Origin: Spisula solida | Taxonomy: Eukaryota; Mollusca; Bivalvia; Venerida; Mactridae | Direction: 5' to 3' | Length of the DNA: 64,000 nucleotides | NCBI GenBank assembly: GCA_947247005.1 | Contig: OX365954.1 | Coordinates: 5,410,001-5,474,000 of the forward strand | Shown here: positions 46,139 through 58,998 of the stretch, piece by piece | How positions within the stretch are numbered: position 1 is the first letter of the stretch | Layout of the letters: the number at the start of each line of letters is the position of its first letter | The notes under the pieces: generated by a model | The model's database searches: none | Seen by the model: the letters and a program-made list of their open reading frames with translations, nothing else | Told to the model about the DNA's origin: nothing | Made by a program: the position numbers and the translations under genes

Positions 46139-49100
46139 ATAATAAAATTGAAGCTGCTCAATAAAGTAAAGCTACTTCTGTGGTTTGACTGACGGAAACG
46201 ACCGATAAAACCGATCGTTTAGTTATGTTTATGCACGAAAAACGCAGTGGAATGAATCGAATTCCGACGACCTGCATACGAAATGCATTGCTTGTATCCT
46301 GTCTATTATAAAATCTGAATGTTTATAGATTGTGTTATTGATTGTACCATTTACTCACTGTACCAATAAAGTCCACAAAGTGTTTTATGGCCACAATCAA
46401 CATTCTGGTACAAGCAAAATAAATACCAGTCTTTACACTAGGGACACTGTGTGTCTGTGTTGCGTTTGAAGTTTAACATAAAACAGACATTCTACGTAAA
46501 CTACAACGAAATCATTCGAAGCAGTGGTGTGGCCAACCTCCACATCTTTTATTGACAATATGAACCATGACACGCCTACATATGGAGCCACTAATGCGAC
46601 ATTACGACGCTTTCTCCAAAAATAATAGTTTTATTATTCAATTATGTCTTAACCCTAGAATTTACACCGCCGTCTCATGTATATCACTAATTACATTTGA
46701 ATTTCGCCATAATTAGTGATAAGGGGAGGCAATCAAATTTTTGAAATGGGTTTAACGTGACACATAATCAAGGGATTTCATTCCTGATGACCTTTACAAA
46801 AAGCTGCAAATGACATGTGTACACATTCTACCTCATCTCCATACTATCAGAATAATATATGTAGGGTGTATGTATGAACGGGTTAAGTATTCTAACTATA
46901 CATTTTATAATACAATGGTACGGCTACAAGTATTCTATTTAAACGGAATAAACATATACTATTGAGGTTCTGTTCATCAGGAATCTAATTACGACGTCAT
47001 TTGTATTGAACAATTGCCTTTCCCTATAAATACCGAATTTACATTGCCCCTGTGACCAACCACTGTCGTAACAGATCTGTCCGATAGTACAGTAGGGAAC
47101 ATGCAAGAGGCTAATATCATTACTAAGGACACAGATGAACAAATAGAACCACGTGATCTAATAAGGTAATAAACATGGAGAATGAATGACAATGGAGAAT
47201 GATAGTATGATAGAAGGAATTAGAGTACGGAGTAAAGTATGGCATTATTAATGGAAACAGGAATACCAGACTATAATAGCCAGACATGTTATAGAATCAA
47301 TAACACAAATACCAATACATAATTATCTATAATGCTTTTTACATTGATCCATGCCGGTAGTGAGAACTGTAAGCTGGTGATTGTTCACATGTTCCATGAC
47401 AGACTGTGTGATTATAATACAATATTAATACGAGAAAAATATTACTTCTGTCTGTGATGGGTAAAATATATCTAGCAACTGAACATACAGACATAAATCA
47501 CTTTGGAACAGAGAGAAAGTAGTCTTCGTCTCTCCAACATTGGTTGATCGCATGGTCATCGTTTAGCATTACACTAGTCCGCCAATACAGACCCTATGTT
47601 TAATTAAAGGAGACAACTCATCAGTCCACTATTTTGTCATGAAATTAATTCCCTTTCCACCCTCAAACATAGATAATCAAGCCCAAAATAAAATTTAGCT
47701 ACAAATTGAAAATAAAGTTATAATAATTGATTGACAAAATATATTATCTAGTGGGGTAAAACGTCTATCAAACACTTAGACATTTAAATGCGGAAATAAT
47801 TAACCCAGTGAACATTACATGTATTCTTTAGATACTCAAAACGTTATCTAAAATCATTGAACTATTGAACCATTAGTTAATACACTACATTGAACCGGGT
47901 GATCGATTCCTTTAATTAAACCATTGATAACATGAAACAAAATCTATGTAAATTGTCAGTCTCAGTGTTTTGATACCTTATCCACAATTCTGATGAAGAC
48001 GCATGATTTAAGTTCGAAACGTTCAGGACATGTTATATAAATATATGTTAACTCCCTGAAACGTTGTAGAAGCATCTTTGTTAATCATTGTATGAGTTTC
48101 AGTTAATTATTTGACAGGAGAAAGTTCTTGTATGTTATTTATTACAAAGTTTGAAACTTTCAATATTTTTAAAAGATCTTTATCGTTTCTTATCTTATAT
48201 GTGCTACTGTCTGTTTCAAAATTCTTCCCCTTCCAACCTGCCAGTCATCATACATACACCACATGCTCTATATGTCTTCAAAACATACTGAAATCATTCA
48301 ATCTCATCTCAAACTGTCGACATATTTATTCCAATCTAGGATCTTGTTATTCCAACGTAGAGACAACAGAAAGTGAACTTTAGGAATATATTACCAGTAC
48401 TCTCAAAATGAAATAGAACGACCCGATTATAAAAATCCATAACTTAATAGTAATATCAAAGGGTTCCTAAGTTCATTATCTTAAATTGACCGACTTTACA
48501 TGCATAAGCTCACCTACCTCGGTAGTCCGGTATATACTCCAAACAAAACCGTAACATTCCGGAAATCTCAAGACATTCTCATCAATTTATAATAAAGTTT
48601 TTATCTATTTCCCGCGAAAGTTGAGCAAGTATTTACATCACCAATCGTATTTAAACTGTTAACAGTTAATTTTATCTTAACTGATATCAAGCAAACAGGA
48701 CATATAAGATTACTGCTTATAGACGTCGGCGCATTAAAGAGATATTTGCATTAACACCAGGTATACCCCTGTAATATGTCAGCTCTGAGCTAGTTGTTTA
48801 AAATATAACATCATGTATTTACACTTATGTATCTTGTCAAGATAGCCGGATTTAGATCGACCTGTCTGTCTTTTTTGTTGTTGTTCTACCGTATCATTTG
48901 TCATGTCTCGATGAAATAATCCTGCTTTATTTGTTATTCATAACCCACGCATTGATAAGATGAGGTAAAAAATCCGTGACTATCCGGCCTGAAAATAGAA
49001 CAGTTAACCCACCCTTAAATAGAATCTACCACCTTAAAATTAGCACCAACTCAAAACTGAAACTCCCTTAACTTTAATAATTATCGTATTTGAACGGACC

Positions 49101-52100
49101 GGTTTCAAACAGCCGACACTCCAATCACATCACGACTGACGCAGGAACCAATTATGATATTTCACCATGTATGTTTCCTAGTAGCTTAGTAGCACCTTAC
49201 TTATAGGCCACCTCAATAATTAGACCGCCTCAAGATTAAGAATAAACTGTTGAGCTAATTGTTCAGAGTTTCGCTATCTATTTGAATTACTATGAAGACT
49301 TTAAACATCAGAAAACCAGCTTTCCAAGGTACCAAGTGTACTTTATCGAGGACATACCGTATCTTTTATCGCTGCGTTTTTATCAGCTGCATCCTACTAA
49401 ATATCCGGGTTTTGTAATTTTTATTTTCTGTTATTACGTTCTATCTATTTTAAGTTAATTTTAATCCTTGATAGAGGGATGGATAGTAGAATTGTCTCAC
49501 CTTATATCGAATTTCGTGCGTTCGTAGAAAACTTGTTAGTTATTACAATTACAATGTAGTCTGTGTGGTGCAGTATTCCTTTACAACGTCGTTAATCGTC
49601 TCGAATTTACAAACTGTTTTAGCACAAAACAAAGACGCGTAGGCATAATTGCCTTATTGGAATATTTGTCTCAATATTATTAGAATCCGCTGTGTCTCTC
49701 TTCCGCCTATAAAATCCTATCAATTGGACAGATAGTATGTTTTTTATCTCATGAAACCATCAGGCTATTAAGGCAAATTCCATCCATGCGATGAATAGCG
49801 TTTCATGCTATTTATTATCCGTTTTCCCCGAATTATTATCCTTCTAATCAATCATTGAATGCACTTGTTAGCAAAACGCTACCATATATCATAGTAAGAT
49901 AGAGCTAGCTAGCACGATGGTTGGGTTATCTAGCGAACAAATTAGCCGTCTACCATGATTAATGAGAACATGTCGAATCTTGGACATGATAGGAATTGTT
50001 GTCCATCTCAATACTTCCCTCTTCAACATTCTAATACATTGTTTATGCATCAAATTAGGTTCCCTGTGAGCTAAATGCGAAACTGACCTATCTGAGAAAA
50101 TAAGAAACGAAGGTAGACGTGTTTTGCTTCCAATCAGTGCATACATGTCGACGTTTAATAGCTTTTAACATGGTTTGTATGCTAATAACGACACATTTAA
50201 TTGATTACAGTGAACACCGCTAGGACAAGACATTCAAATTATGTACACCGAAACCTGTGGTTTTGATGTTAACACAATGGCGTAGGATAATAAGATAATT
50301 TATTCTACAACACGTCTATTGTAATAAGATAATTAATTAGTTAATTACATGTCATACATAATTATGGTTCGACGGGCGGTATGATTTACATCGTTCGAGA
50401 GCAATCCCCTCTCTTCAGCCACCACCATTCCGACCAAAAGTTTCAATAACTTTAACCTCTGTTGAGCAATAAACTTTTAACAAAGGCCAACAGCCGGAAC
50501 TACCGAAAACCGTTTTCATTGTTTTCTTTGGTTGAATGTAAGGAATAAGTTGTGCCATAATTACAATCTATACCACGCTAAGTTTCACTGTCCTTCAAAA
50601 TTAAAATGTCTTAGTTAGTGACCGATTCTAGATGTGAAATAGTAACCTGTACACAAAGGGGATGCGATACTTGATTGTAAAATAAAAAAACAGTTAGTGT
50701 AGATTAGCACGAGAAAGCCCCTTTAATCATACCACTAAATGGTTGATTTATGTCCATGCATTGAATAGAGACTCGACTACCATGACTACACACTGGTATC
50801 AACTTAAACAGTTAACCATGCACGATTTGCAACTCAGTGATTCGCACCATAAACCCCTCACATCTCCTTGGTGAAGGAAATTGTAACTAAGGATCAACTT
50901 AAGCATCCTAATTCAAACGAAAACTTGAATACTTGAATAGATGCAATAAAACCAATGTCATTTTTATTGAATGTGAATACAGGTAAACATGAGCCAGTTA
51001 TTACCTTTATTAAACATACACCTGTTGTAAGCAGAGAACATTATACTCGTATCACAATCGACCTTTCTGTATAAAAGAAACCTGTATTTAAAACCACTAC
51101 ATTAGATGTATCTTTGACTTAGTGCTTATATATTAAGGCGGGTGCGACTGTATTTGACTTAGCGATCCATGTGATGCTAAAATCTTTGAATTAAAATCAC
51201 ATTTATCATTGTCAAGATTTACGTAGTAAAGTTAATAATATGATTTATGTCAATATAATTTATATTAAATCTTCATTAAGTCATCCAATTATGTGAAAAT
51301 ATGTCGTAATTGAATGACAATCGTAGGAGGGAAATCAAATCACTCTGACATGTTTTATTGACAAGTTGGTTGAGATTCGTATGCAAATTACAATAAAATA
51401 AAATCTTGGCCTTGATGGAAGAAATTAAAATAATGTTAACTCCGGCTTCAGTGGCATGGGATACAGTGAGAAATTTTAAAGTATAATATTTTTTTTAATC
51501 TGTCATGAGTAGGTGTACAGCGTGTATTGCATATCATAACTTAAAAGTATCAAATCGAGCTTTGATGTTACACGCAGAATACTGCCTTGTCATTGGTCCA
51601 TTTTAAGACTGATGTCTGAAACAACCAATCGGAAACTTAGATTATTTCAAACAGGTTTCCAGACTTGATGTTTTATAACTCCACGCACAAACATTGCGGT
51701 TAAACATTAATGTATGCAAATGCACTCTAGATATACAAAAAAAACTAATCTCTAAACATTTTATCTGAAATTGCGCAACTTTGTATGCACATGGCTGCAT
51801 TTTATTTGCATATAAACAAAGGTTTATTTGACAGCAATGATATATTGATGCTTATCTTTACAGAATATGAATTGGCAATATTTTTATATGCAGATAGGCT
51901 TTCCATATTTCCTTACTCGTCATTAATGACCCTATATTGTGCGGTTTTTGCGGTTAGTTCAAACAGCTTTCGCCGACAGAATATGTTGATACTTTATAGC
52001 AGCAAGAAACTTTTTAACAACTAAGTGTAACTACTTTACAGCCAAACGTGTGTTCGTGGGCACCAACACTTAGAAACAACTTATCTTAAACAGTCAATGA

Positions 52101-53750
52101 GACCTTATACCGACCTGCTATTTGTATATTAAACAGATTTGTATTAAACAGTCGCCTATTTTAAACAGCCATATTTGATACATCTCTAGGGTGTTCGCTT
52201 AAAACAGGTTAGGCTATTAGTTTTTCATTGTTGGTTAGATATAAAATCGCTAAAATTAGTGCACCGCGAACAAAAGTGCACTTTTACTAGCCATTGGCAG
52301 TATGACGACGCACAGGGCTATGACATGGCCGGTGTTTTGCTAACCCAATGCCTGTAAAACAGCTGTTTCCGATCAAGTTGTAGAATCTAAATGTGTCAAA
52401 AGAGAGTGAAACATGCTTATTATAATCGTATTTAATATATCGACGATTGCTTGACGGACAGGTGTACCACACTATGGAAAGTTTGTTGATACAATCTGTA
52501 TGTTGGATATTGATCGATCGATGGTTAATGGCCAAATGTCATGCATACCATGGTTACTAATTTTATCAATATCCAAAAATTGTTGCTAGGCACGCGCGCG
52601 CTCTGTATTTGCATGTCATTGGGCGAGGTCGAGAGTATTTGCATGGTTTACAGTATCCGTGTGTATCTAATGGATCAAGTAACAAAATATAAATGTCCGC
52701 ATCATCAATGATAGTTTAATAGTCTCTGAGTGGTGATGGCAGTGCATTCCAGTGATTCGTTGCAGCGGCACTTATTTATCAAACCATTTACGGTAAAATC
52801 GCAATAATGTGGCATTAAAACATGATGGGAGATGAAATTGGTATAATTAGCAGGCATGTATTGTAATGGTTCTCTTTGACTGGTGGGACTGCATACACAT
52901 GTACTTATGTTGTTATGTTGGTGGTCTCGTATTTATGGAGGCTCATGAGTGTTGTTTTAATTTGAAAATTTACATGTATGAGAGTTAATGTATGAACACC
53001 AGTGGATTAAATTGAAAACATGTGATACACATTAAGTTGGCTTGTATTTACATTTTGATGAATTTAATAAAACATACATTCCAGATATACCAGGGAATGA
53101 TTGAGACGAAACCAGACAACCTATATAACCCAGGTTACTATGGAGGTTGGCAATTAGATTACAACGTTCAACGTAGTTCCTCGTAATAGTAGTTTATAGA
53201 TTCACATCGTGTATATTGGAACGATCCATTGATCAAAGTGTGATTTCTCATAGGACTTACGTCACAATCAAGTCTAGAATTGATTATAAAATACCAGACG
53301 TCTGTCAATATGTTCAGACAATATAGAAAACAGGAGAACTATAGATAACACTGCCGTATTGAACTGTCATATTCCATATTCCTGTTTATAAGTTGGCTGT
53401 TATTTATGACTTAACCCAGACAATTCAACATCCAATAAGTTGCTTCCTTTGATAGAAGCGTGTGGCACTCTCATGTTGTTCGAGTAGCAATCCCATGCAT
53501 GATGGAACAACGCTCGCATGTCTAACAAGTTTAGCAACAACAGTTCTAATAATACAAAATGCCATACTGATTTAGCAACACTATTGTTAGAATCAAGTAA
53601 TTAGCATGCTGTTTTAGTATAGTATAGTACTTAGCACTATGTCTATGATAGAAGAATGTGAACAAATAATTAATGATTAAATATGGCATAGCATTTTATT
53701 AACCAACTAAGTAAAGTCCATAATCATGAGTATGCCCGTAATGTAAACCA
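46139..53750. other. Upstream non-coding region, no gene seen
   Basis: There is no coding frame with recognisable content. One GGCCACCTCAATAATTAGACC repeat lies at about 49207. TAAGGGGAGGCAATC at 46720 is a common bivalve repeat word. A non-coding first exon of the CARD-LRR gene may be hidden here. Confidence 0.45.
49200..49250. repeat. GACCACC-type dispersed repeat
   Basis: ATAGGCCACCTCAATAATTAGACCGCCTCAAGATTAAG: two short near-identical words about 20 bases apart. Confidence 0.5.
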
Positions 53751-53754
53751 CAGG

Positions 53755-53850
53755 GATTTAAACCAACGTACGCTTGATAAGCAGACCACCTCACAAGTAA
53801 GACCAAACCTTTAAGAACCCAACTGTGGTTGTGTTATAAAGGTCTGACTG
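53755..53850. repeat. GACCACC-type dispersed repeat
   Basis: AAGCAGACCACCTCACAAGTAAGACC is followed by a region ending TATAAAGGTCTGACTGTATG, which is partly its inverse. Confidence 0.5.
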
Positions 53851-54114
53851 TATGTATTAATGTCAGAGATGTATGTTCAAGTACTCAACATTTGACCTTA
53901 TTCTGTGAATAAATACATACTGTGAACTAGCACCTGCCCACACAGTGTAAATATTTACACAGGGTGATAAGTTTTGTACTTTAATAACAAACATCACTAA
54001 ATTATTATGTTCCCTCCTAAAACAAACAAAATCCTCTTGTAACTCATGCCACGAGTATACCAAGCTGGTCCATCAATACGTTAAACTATTACCTCATATA
54101 AACTACAACAGTAG

Positions 54115-54240
54115 AGCCTTACATAAACCCATCTCAAAATTTAAACCACCTCGCAATTAAGACCACCTCCAAATTAAGACCACATATTTCAAGTCCATTT
54201 TCACTGCTTGGCTCTTTATTGAACCTCAACGCATTAAGAA
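54115..54240. repeat. GACCACC-type short tandem repeat
   Basis: Successive words AAACCACCTCGCAATTAAG, ACCACCTCCAAATTAAG and ACCACATATTTCAAG form a run of about 17-base period within the same family. Confidence 0.65.
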
Positions 54241-56095
54241 GACTAGATGCCTTTCGAAATAAGAGTACGCCCAAACATCCGATATAAACTAAAAGGAGAC
54301 TAGTTAACTAAAGTCGATGAGAACAGACAAAAGATAGACAATAATGATAGTTTACAGTCTGTGTGTATGGAAACTATTATAACACGGATATAGACAGTAT
54401 GGGGATACCATTGTCTCATGGGCAAAATGAAATCCGAGATGAAAATGACATAACAACGAGTCTTTATAACTCACAAAGGCAAACTGTACGTGTACTGTCA
54501 TTGTTAATGAACGAAAACTGTATAAGTACGTGAAGACAGGCAAGTCTTGTATACTTTTTATAGGATTAGATTTTTGTCTAGAAATATGGTAATAGCGACA
54601 ATGACAAAGCAACTTTGTAATCCATAAATGTAAAGTATACATACGCTGTCATTGTTAAAAAACATAGAGCATGTTCACATGTGATTCTTACTGTGTTTAC
54701 GTATGTAGTGCATCCTCTCCAAAGAGGCCCTGCAACAGCTTTTAAGCAACATAATTTTGTTCCAGAAGAAACCTTTTATTATAACTATAAATTTACCTTT
54801 CAAGAGCAACAACCCCTAGATATAGATAACCAAACTTAGTGTTTTCCAAAGGTGTTGCCCTAGAGAGGTTGCACTGTATGTATACTATACTCAGGGAGTA
54901 TCACGGTTAATGTTGCTTTGATCTGTGAAACTAGAAGAAAATGACCAAACCAATCTTCATATGCCAGAAACGTACGTTTAAGCATATATGCATACAAATC
55001 CAGGTCCTAATAAACCTTACATTATTTAACAGAAATCAATGCTTACCCTAGAGGCGTATATGTTAATCCTGTTTTATATTGCAAGCAGAAGCTGCACCAA
55101 AGAATATAATGATTCCTGGACTAATTAAGCATTCCTTATCATGACGTTTCGGCGCAGATTAATCCATTGTCTCTACTTTAAAACGAGCACATACATCTAA
55201 ACAAAGAAAGAACACGTGTAGAGACTGAAGATGTATAATGGAGTTCTCACAATGCAAGTACAGCACCACATGATCTGTTAGCACACGTATTGGAGAAAGC
55301 TCCCACAATATTAGAATGATTCTCTCTCTGCTGCTCAATCGTATAATATCAAACACAATATACGTTGGCAACAGCGAGTAGTTCTTGCACAGATAGAGCA
55401 ATATCAGACAAGTAGAGGTAGATAAATAACGATATTGACTTACCATGGAGTAAACTGAGCAGGAAATTAGCCAATTACTAGCAATTAACACAATGTTTTA
55501 TCTAATTACACACACCACAAACAAAGCACAGGATACGTAAGCAATTAATGCCTGACAGGTGGGTTGATAAAATTGGTTAACACCTAATAAATGATAACCA
55601 TCAGTGATGTCATTTTTATCATCATTTACTCAATAGTCATGAAATTTTAATTACTACAATAATTAAAGTGCGATCTTATTCAAAATTTAAGATAATTACA
55701 AAAATGTTTACACTAGTTCTGATAATGAATTTATTGCTGACAAAAATAGAATGTCAAAATGACATGCATAACTAACAGAAATAAAATACAAGAACTAAAC
55801 TAAATTTTCGTAGGCGCGTTTTGAGAAAATGGTTTAATTGCGTGTTTAACATCAAACGTGTTTGTTATTTGACAGAGCCAGCCAATCTGACGTACAAGAC
55901 ATTTAATTTCTTATCACAGTACCTTTAAAACTCCTTCAAAACAGGAACCGTTCAAGTTGGCATTCGATAACTATTTTTTGTCTTTATTTTTTTATGTCGT
56001 CATAGTTTGTATGTTTATTTGCTATATATGTAATGCAATAAACTTTTGAAGTTGAATTATGAACTAAACATGCGGTCATAAAAATTATGGTAATA
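54241..56095. other. Non-coding stretch, no gene seen
   Basis: No frame is recognisable. The 110-codon minus-strand frame at 55159-55491 has no domain, signal peptide or family likeness that I can see. A GAGGTTGCACTGTATG word at about 54866 belongs to the GACCACC-type repeat class. Confidence 0.4.
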
Positions 56096-56099
56096 TAAG

Positions 56100-56190
56100 A
56101 ACAACCCCAACATGGGCCCTGATTGGATTAGAATCTTCGACCTCCTGCTCCACAAGGCACTCAAACCGCCGGGGCTAGTGCAATACTGTT
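56100..56190 (-). repeat. tRNA-derived SINE, minus strand
   Basis: Reading the minus strand: GCCCCGGCGGTTTGAGTGCC, then TGGAGCAGGAGGTCGAAGATTCTAATCC, then AATCAGGGCCC. The order (A-box-like start, GCAGGAGGTC, B-box-like TCGAA.ATTC.AATCC, CAGGGCCC) is that of tRNA-derived SINE heads. The B box is broken by a few extra bases. The 3' tail is not clear. Confidence 0.55.
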
Positions 56191-58925
56191 TAGATGTCCT
56201 TAAACAATTAATCCAATTAAATGTCGTGGTTGAGCTCATCTATTAAGGCCATGACCAGTATTTTATAGTATTGGTTAATGCTATAGAATGACAGGGTCAT
56301 TACAGGGACATTATTCGGCTTAATTAAGGTTAGGGTTGGTGCTAGGTGCTTATTTTCCGCCTACACCTTTAACTGAATGTGTCCAATGAAATAACCAAAC
56401 TATTTACGGTATGTTGGTGGGTCAGTTATCATCCCTTTGTGTGTTTCTATTCACGCCTTTTATAACCACGAACACTAATGTTGATGATATCACTATAGCC
56501 GGGGTCAATATCTGTCGATCAGTCGACACTCGACAAGCATAATGTTGGGTATGAAATCTAAACGATTTCAAATTCAAAGTCAAGCCTCCAAAGATAATCT
56601 CATGTTGGGAGAAAAATGTCGGCAATGCATATGACAGTGGTTAATTAATAGTTTGTCTTGTAGAAATCAATAATATAATTATAATAGTAAACCTCTATCA
56701 AAATTAGGAACATAATGTTCAAATCCATTTGTAACGTGTTTTAAAATTGCCACCAACTCAATAAGCGTCCTTATTCATCAGTGGTTTATAGTCAAAGTAC
56801 CATATTAATTTGATGGACAAGACTGCTGAATTAGAAGACTCGCCTTTTATTGTCCCTAGGATGTTCTTATTCTTGAGCTATTATCGTAGTATAATCATTT
56901 CTTTTCTCATACTGTGACAAGACTGAACTAGGGTGTGAACTAATTTAGCTGAACGAAACAAACCAAATGAAGAAGAACAATGACCATAAACGGATGAAAC
57001 CATTTAGCAAGTTTCTGTCGCCTGGTAATGGACGTCTGTCACTTTGTATCAATACCCTGGTCATCATGTAATAGAAATTGACCCCTGCTAAAGACAAATA
57101 TCGATGATTGAACAATAAAAACTGGACTGGTATTGGCTATATCGCTCGATATTCAGACCCTTCACAAAGTCATTACAAATATTTACTCTTTTTTATTGGG
57201 GGTTCACTGTATGTAATTAGGAAGTCATACCAGAAATAAATCAATGAACCGTTGATACACCTACACGATGGGAATGTACGAAATGTTCCCTGGATTTAAA
57301 TGTTTTTGTACTTTTGTGTTCTATTCGTAATACGCCAGTTTATTGTCTTACTAGGTGTCAGCTATATTGATCAATTAACAAAGCTTTCAGAGCATTTTCC
57401 CGCGCATTTTTGATCACACTCCTAATTTATTTCCTGTTACTTTAAAACTAAGCCGAGCAATAAATGACTTACCTCTTTCGATCAATTTTACATCAACCGA
57501 TCCAAACTTAGTAAGTTTCAGTCCATCCATAAACTAGTATTAGAATATTGCGGTCACACAATGTAATATATCCACATTTGATCAATATTTCAATGTACAA
57601 GTGTACCAGGTGAATGTATGTACATTGCGGTTCATATCTACATCTGATAGTGAGCTGTCAAACTCATGCAATGAATTACAAATTAATTAAATGTAAGGTC
57701 ACACTCTCAATACCACATCCTTCTTATGTTAATACTACATACATTAAGTAAATCCCACGTAGGATACTACTGTGATTAGTATAGTGTTCAACTATTAACA
57801 TTTAAATTCTGTAAACGTATCATAGATTTGTCAAAACATTTTATCAAAACGTAAACATATACACATGTTTTAAAACGTTTAAACTGTGTACATACACTGT
57901 CCTCACATGTCCTAGTATCACATACAATAAAATACCTGAATGCTTGTAGCTGATACGATCGTCAAATCCGCACGTTCATTAGGCAGTTATTAAAGGTGTA
58001 TTCCCAACGTTTTGTAAAACTACCTCGATAAAACTATTGTAATTAGACCCTGAGATACGGTGCGCGGTCCGCAATGTAAACATGCCTTCGTGAAGTCAAA
58101 TATTTGCTGCTCACTTAAGGATTTACTTTTTCGACACCTTCGTGAAATAAGCACAATGAACGATGCTTGCTTGTCTTCGATTTATTTATATGATTTATTT
58201 AGTGACATACCAATGCTAATGGTGTTCTTAAACTAACAAAATGACTGAATTTATTTGGTTTCAATAGTCAAGCTAGTACAAACGATAACAAGCTCGTCTG
58301 TTCAATTTTGTGGGCAATTGTTGAACTATTTATGGTAAATTAGGTAAAACGTATAATTACATTTGTCTATGAATTTGATAGCGACATATTTATATAACAA
58401 ATGCATTAAAATAAAGAATGTTTTGTAAACAATTCTTGTAATTGAAGATAAAGAGCAATGCACGGCGAAGCGCAATAAGAGTACAGCACTGCAATGCAGC
58501 AGATATGAACATAGAATTACAACACAGCTTATTTAGCTTGTTTCTATCAAGTACATTGTGTGTACAACACAAGGGTGACATTACGTAAAATAGTGAACTA
58601 AATACAAATAGAATGAAAATTACAGTATAATGGAGCAATTACGCTGTTCATTGAGAGTTTAAATGATATACATAAACCTGTATTTATACACTTGTATTGA
58701 ATAATGCAATACTGTCCAAATAATACAGAATTGTTATAAAAATATGTGGGCCGACTTTTTGTCTGACTTCATTTCTTAGCTAATTAGGCCAATATAGTTA
58801 TGTACATAATCATAATTGGCAGTATTTTAGTAGCACATGGCTTTATACGATAGTTGCGAATGACTTTATTTTCGATTGTCACAGGAATTTATTTAACCAC
58901 CACCATTCAAACATTAATTTTGCAT
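56191..58925. other. Non-coding stretch, no gene seen
   Basis: AT-rich, with no recognisable coding frame, RNA gene or long repeat. Confidence 0.4.
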
Positions 58926-58998
58926 TTATCGCAGCTGCCTAGCTCAGTCCCCAGAACGCTACACCGTCCCAAAACAGATTCAGGTTCGATTCCCTGTT
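58926..58998 (+). repeat. tRNA-like sequence, probably a SINE head
   Basis: TAGCTCAGTCCCCAGAACGC matches a pol III A box and D-arm, and CAGGTTCGATTCCCTG matches the B box and T-arm with a short stem. The acceptor stem does not pair and the anticodon arm is poor. It is therefore unlikely to be a working tRNA gene. The downstream TTTAATGAAGAAGACTTG may be the SINE body. Confidence 0.5.

Noticed and set aside
47990..48066. Hammerhead-ribozyme-like core (CTGATGA ... CGAAAC with a CGTTCAGG / CCTGAAACG stem and GTT)
   Set aside because: Stem III can form with a bulge, but stem II is weak and stem I does not pair, so a working ribozyme is unlikely.
58926..58998. Functional tRNA gene
   Set aside because: A and B boxes are present, but the acceptor stem and anticodon arm do not pair properly; a SINE head fits better.
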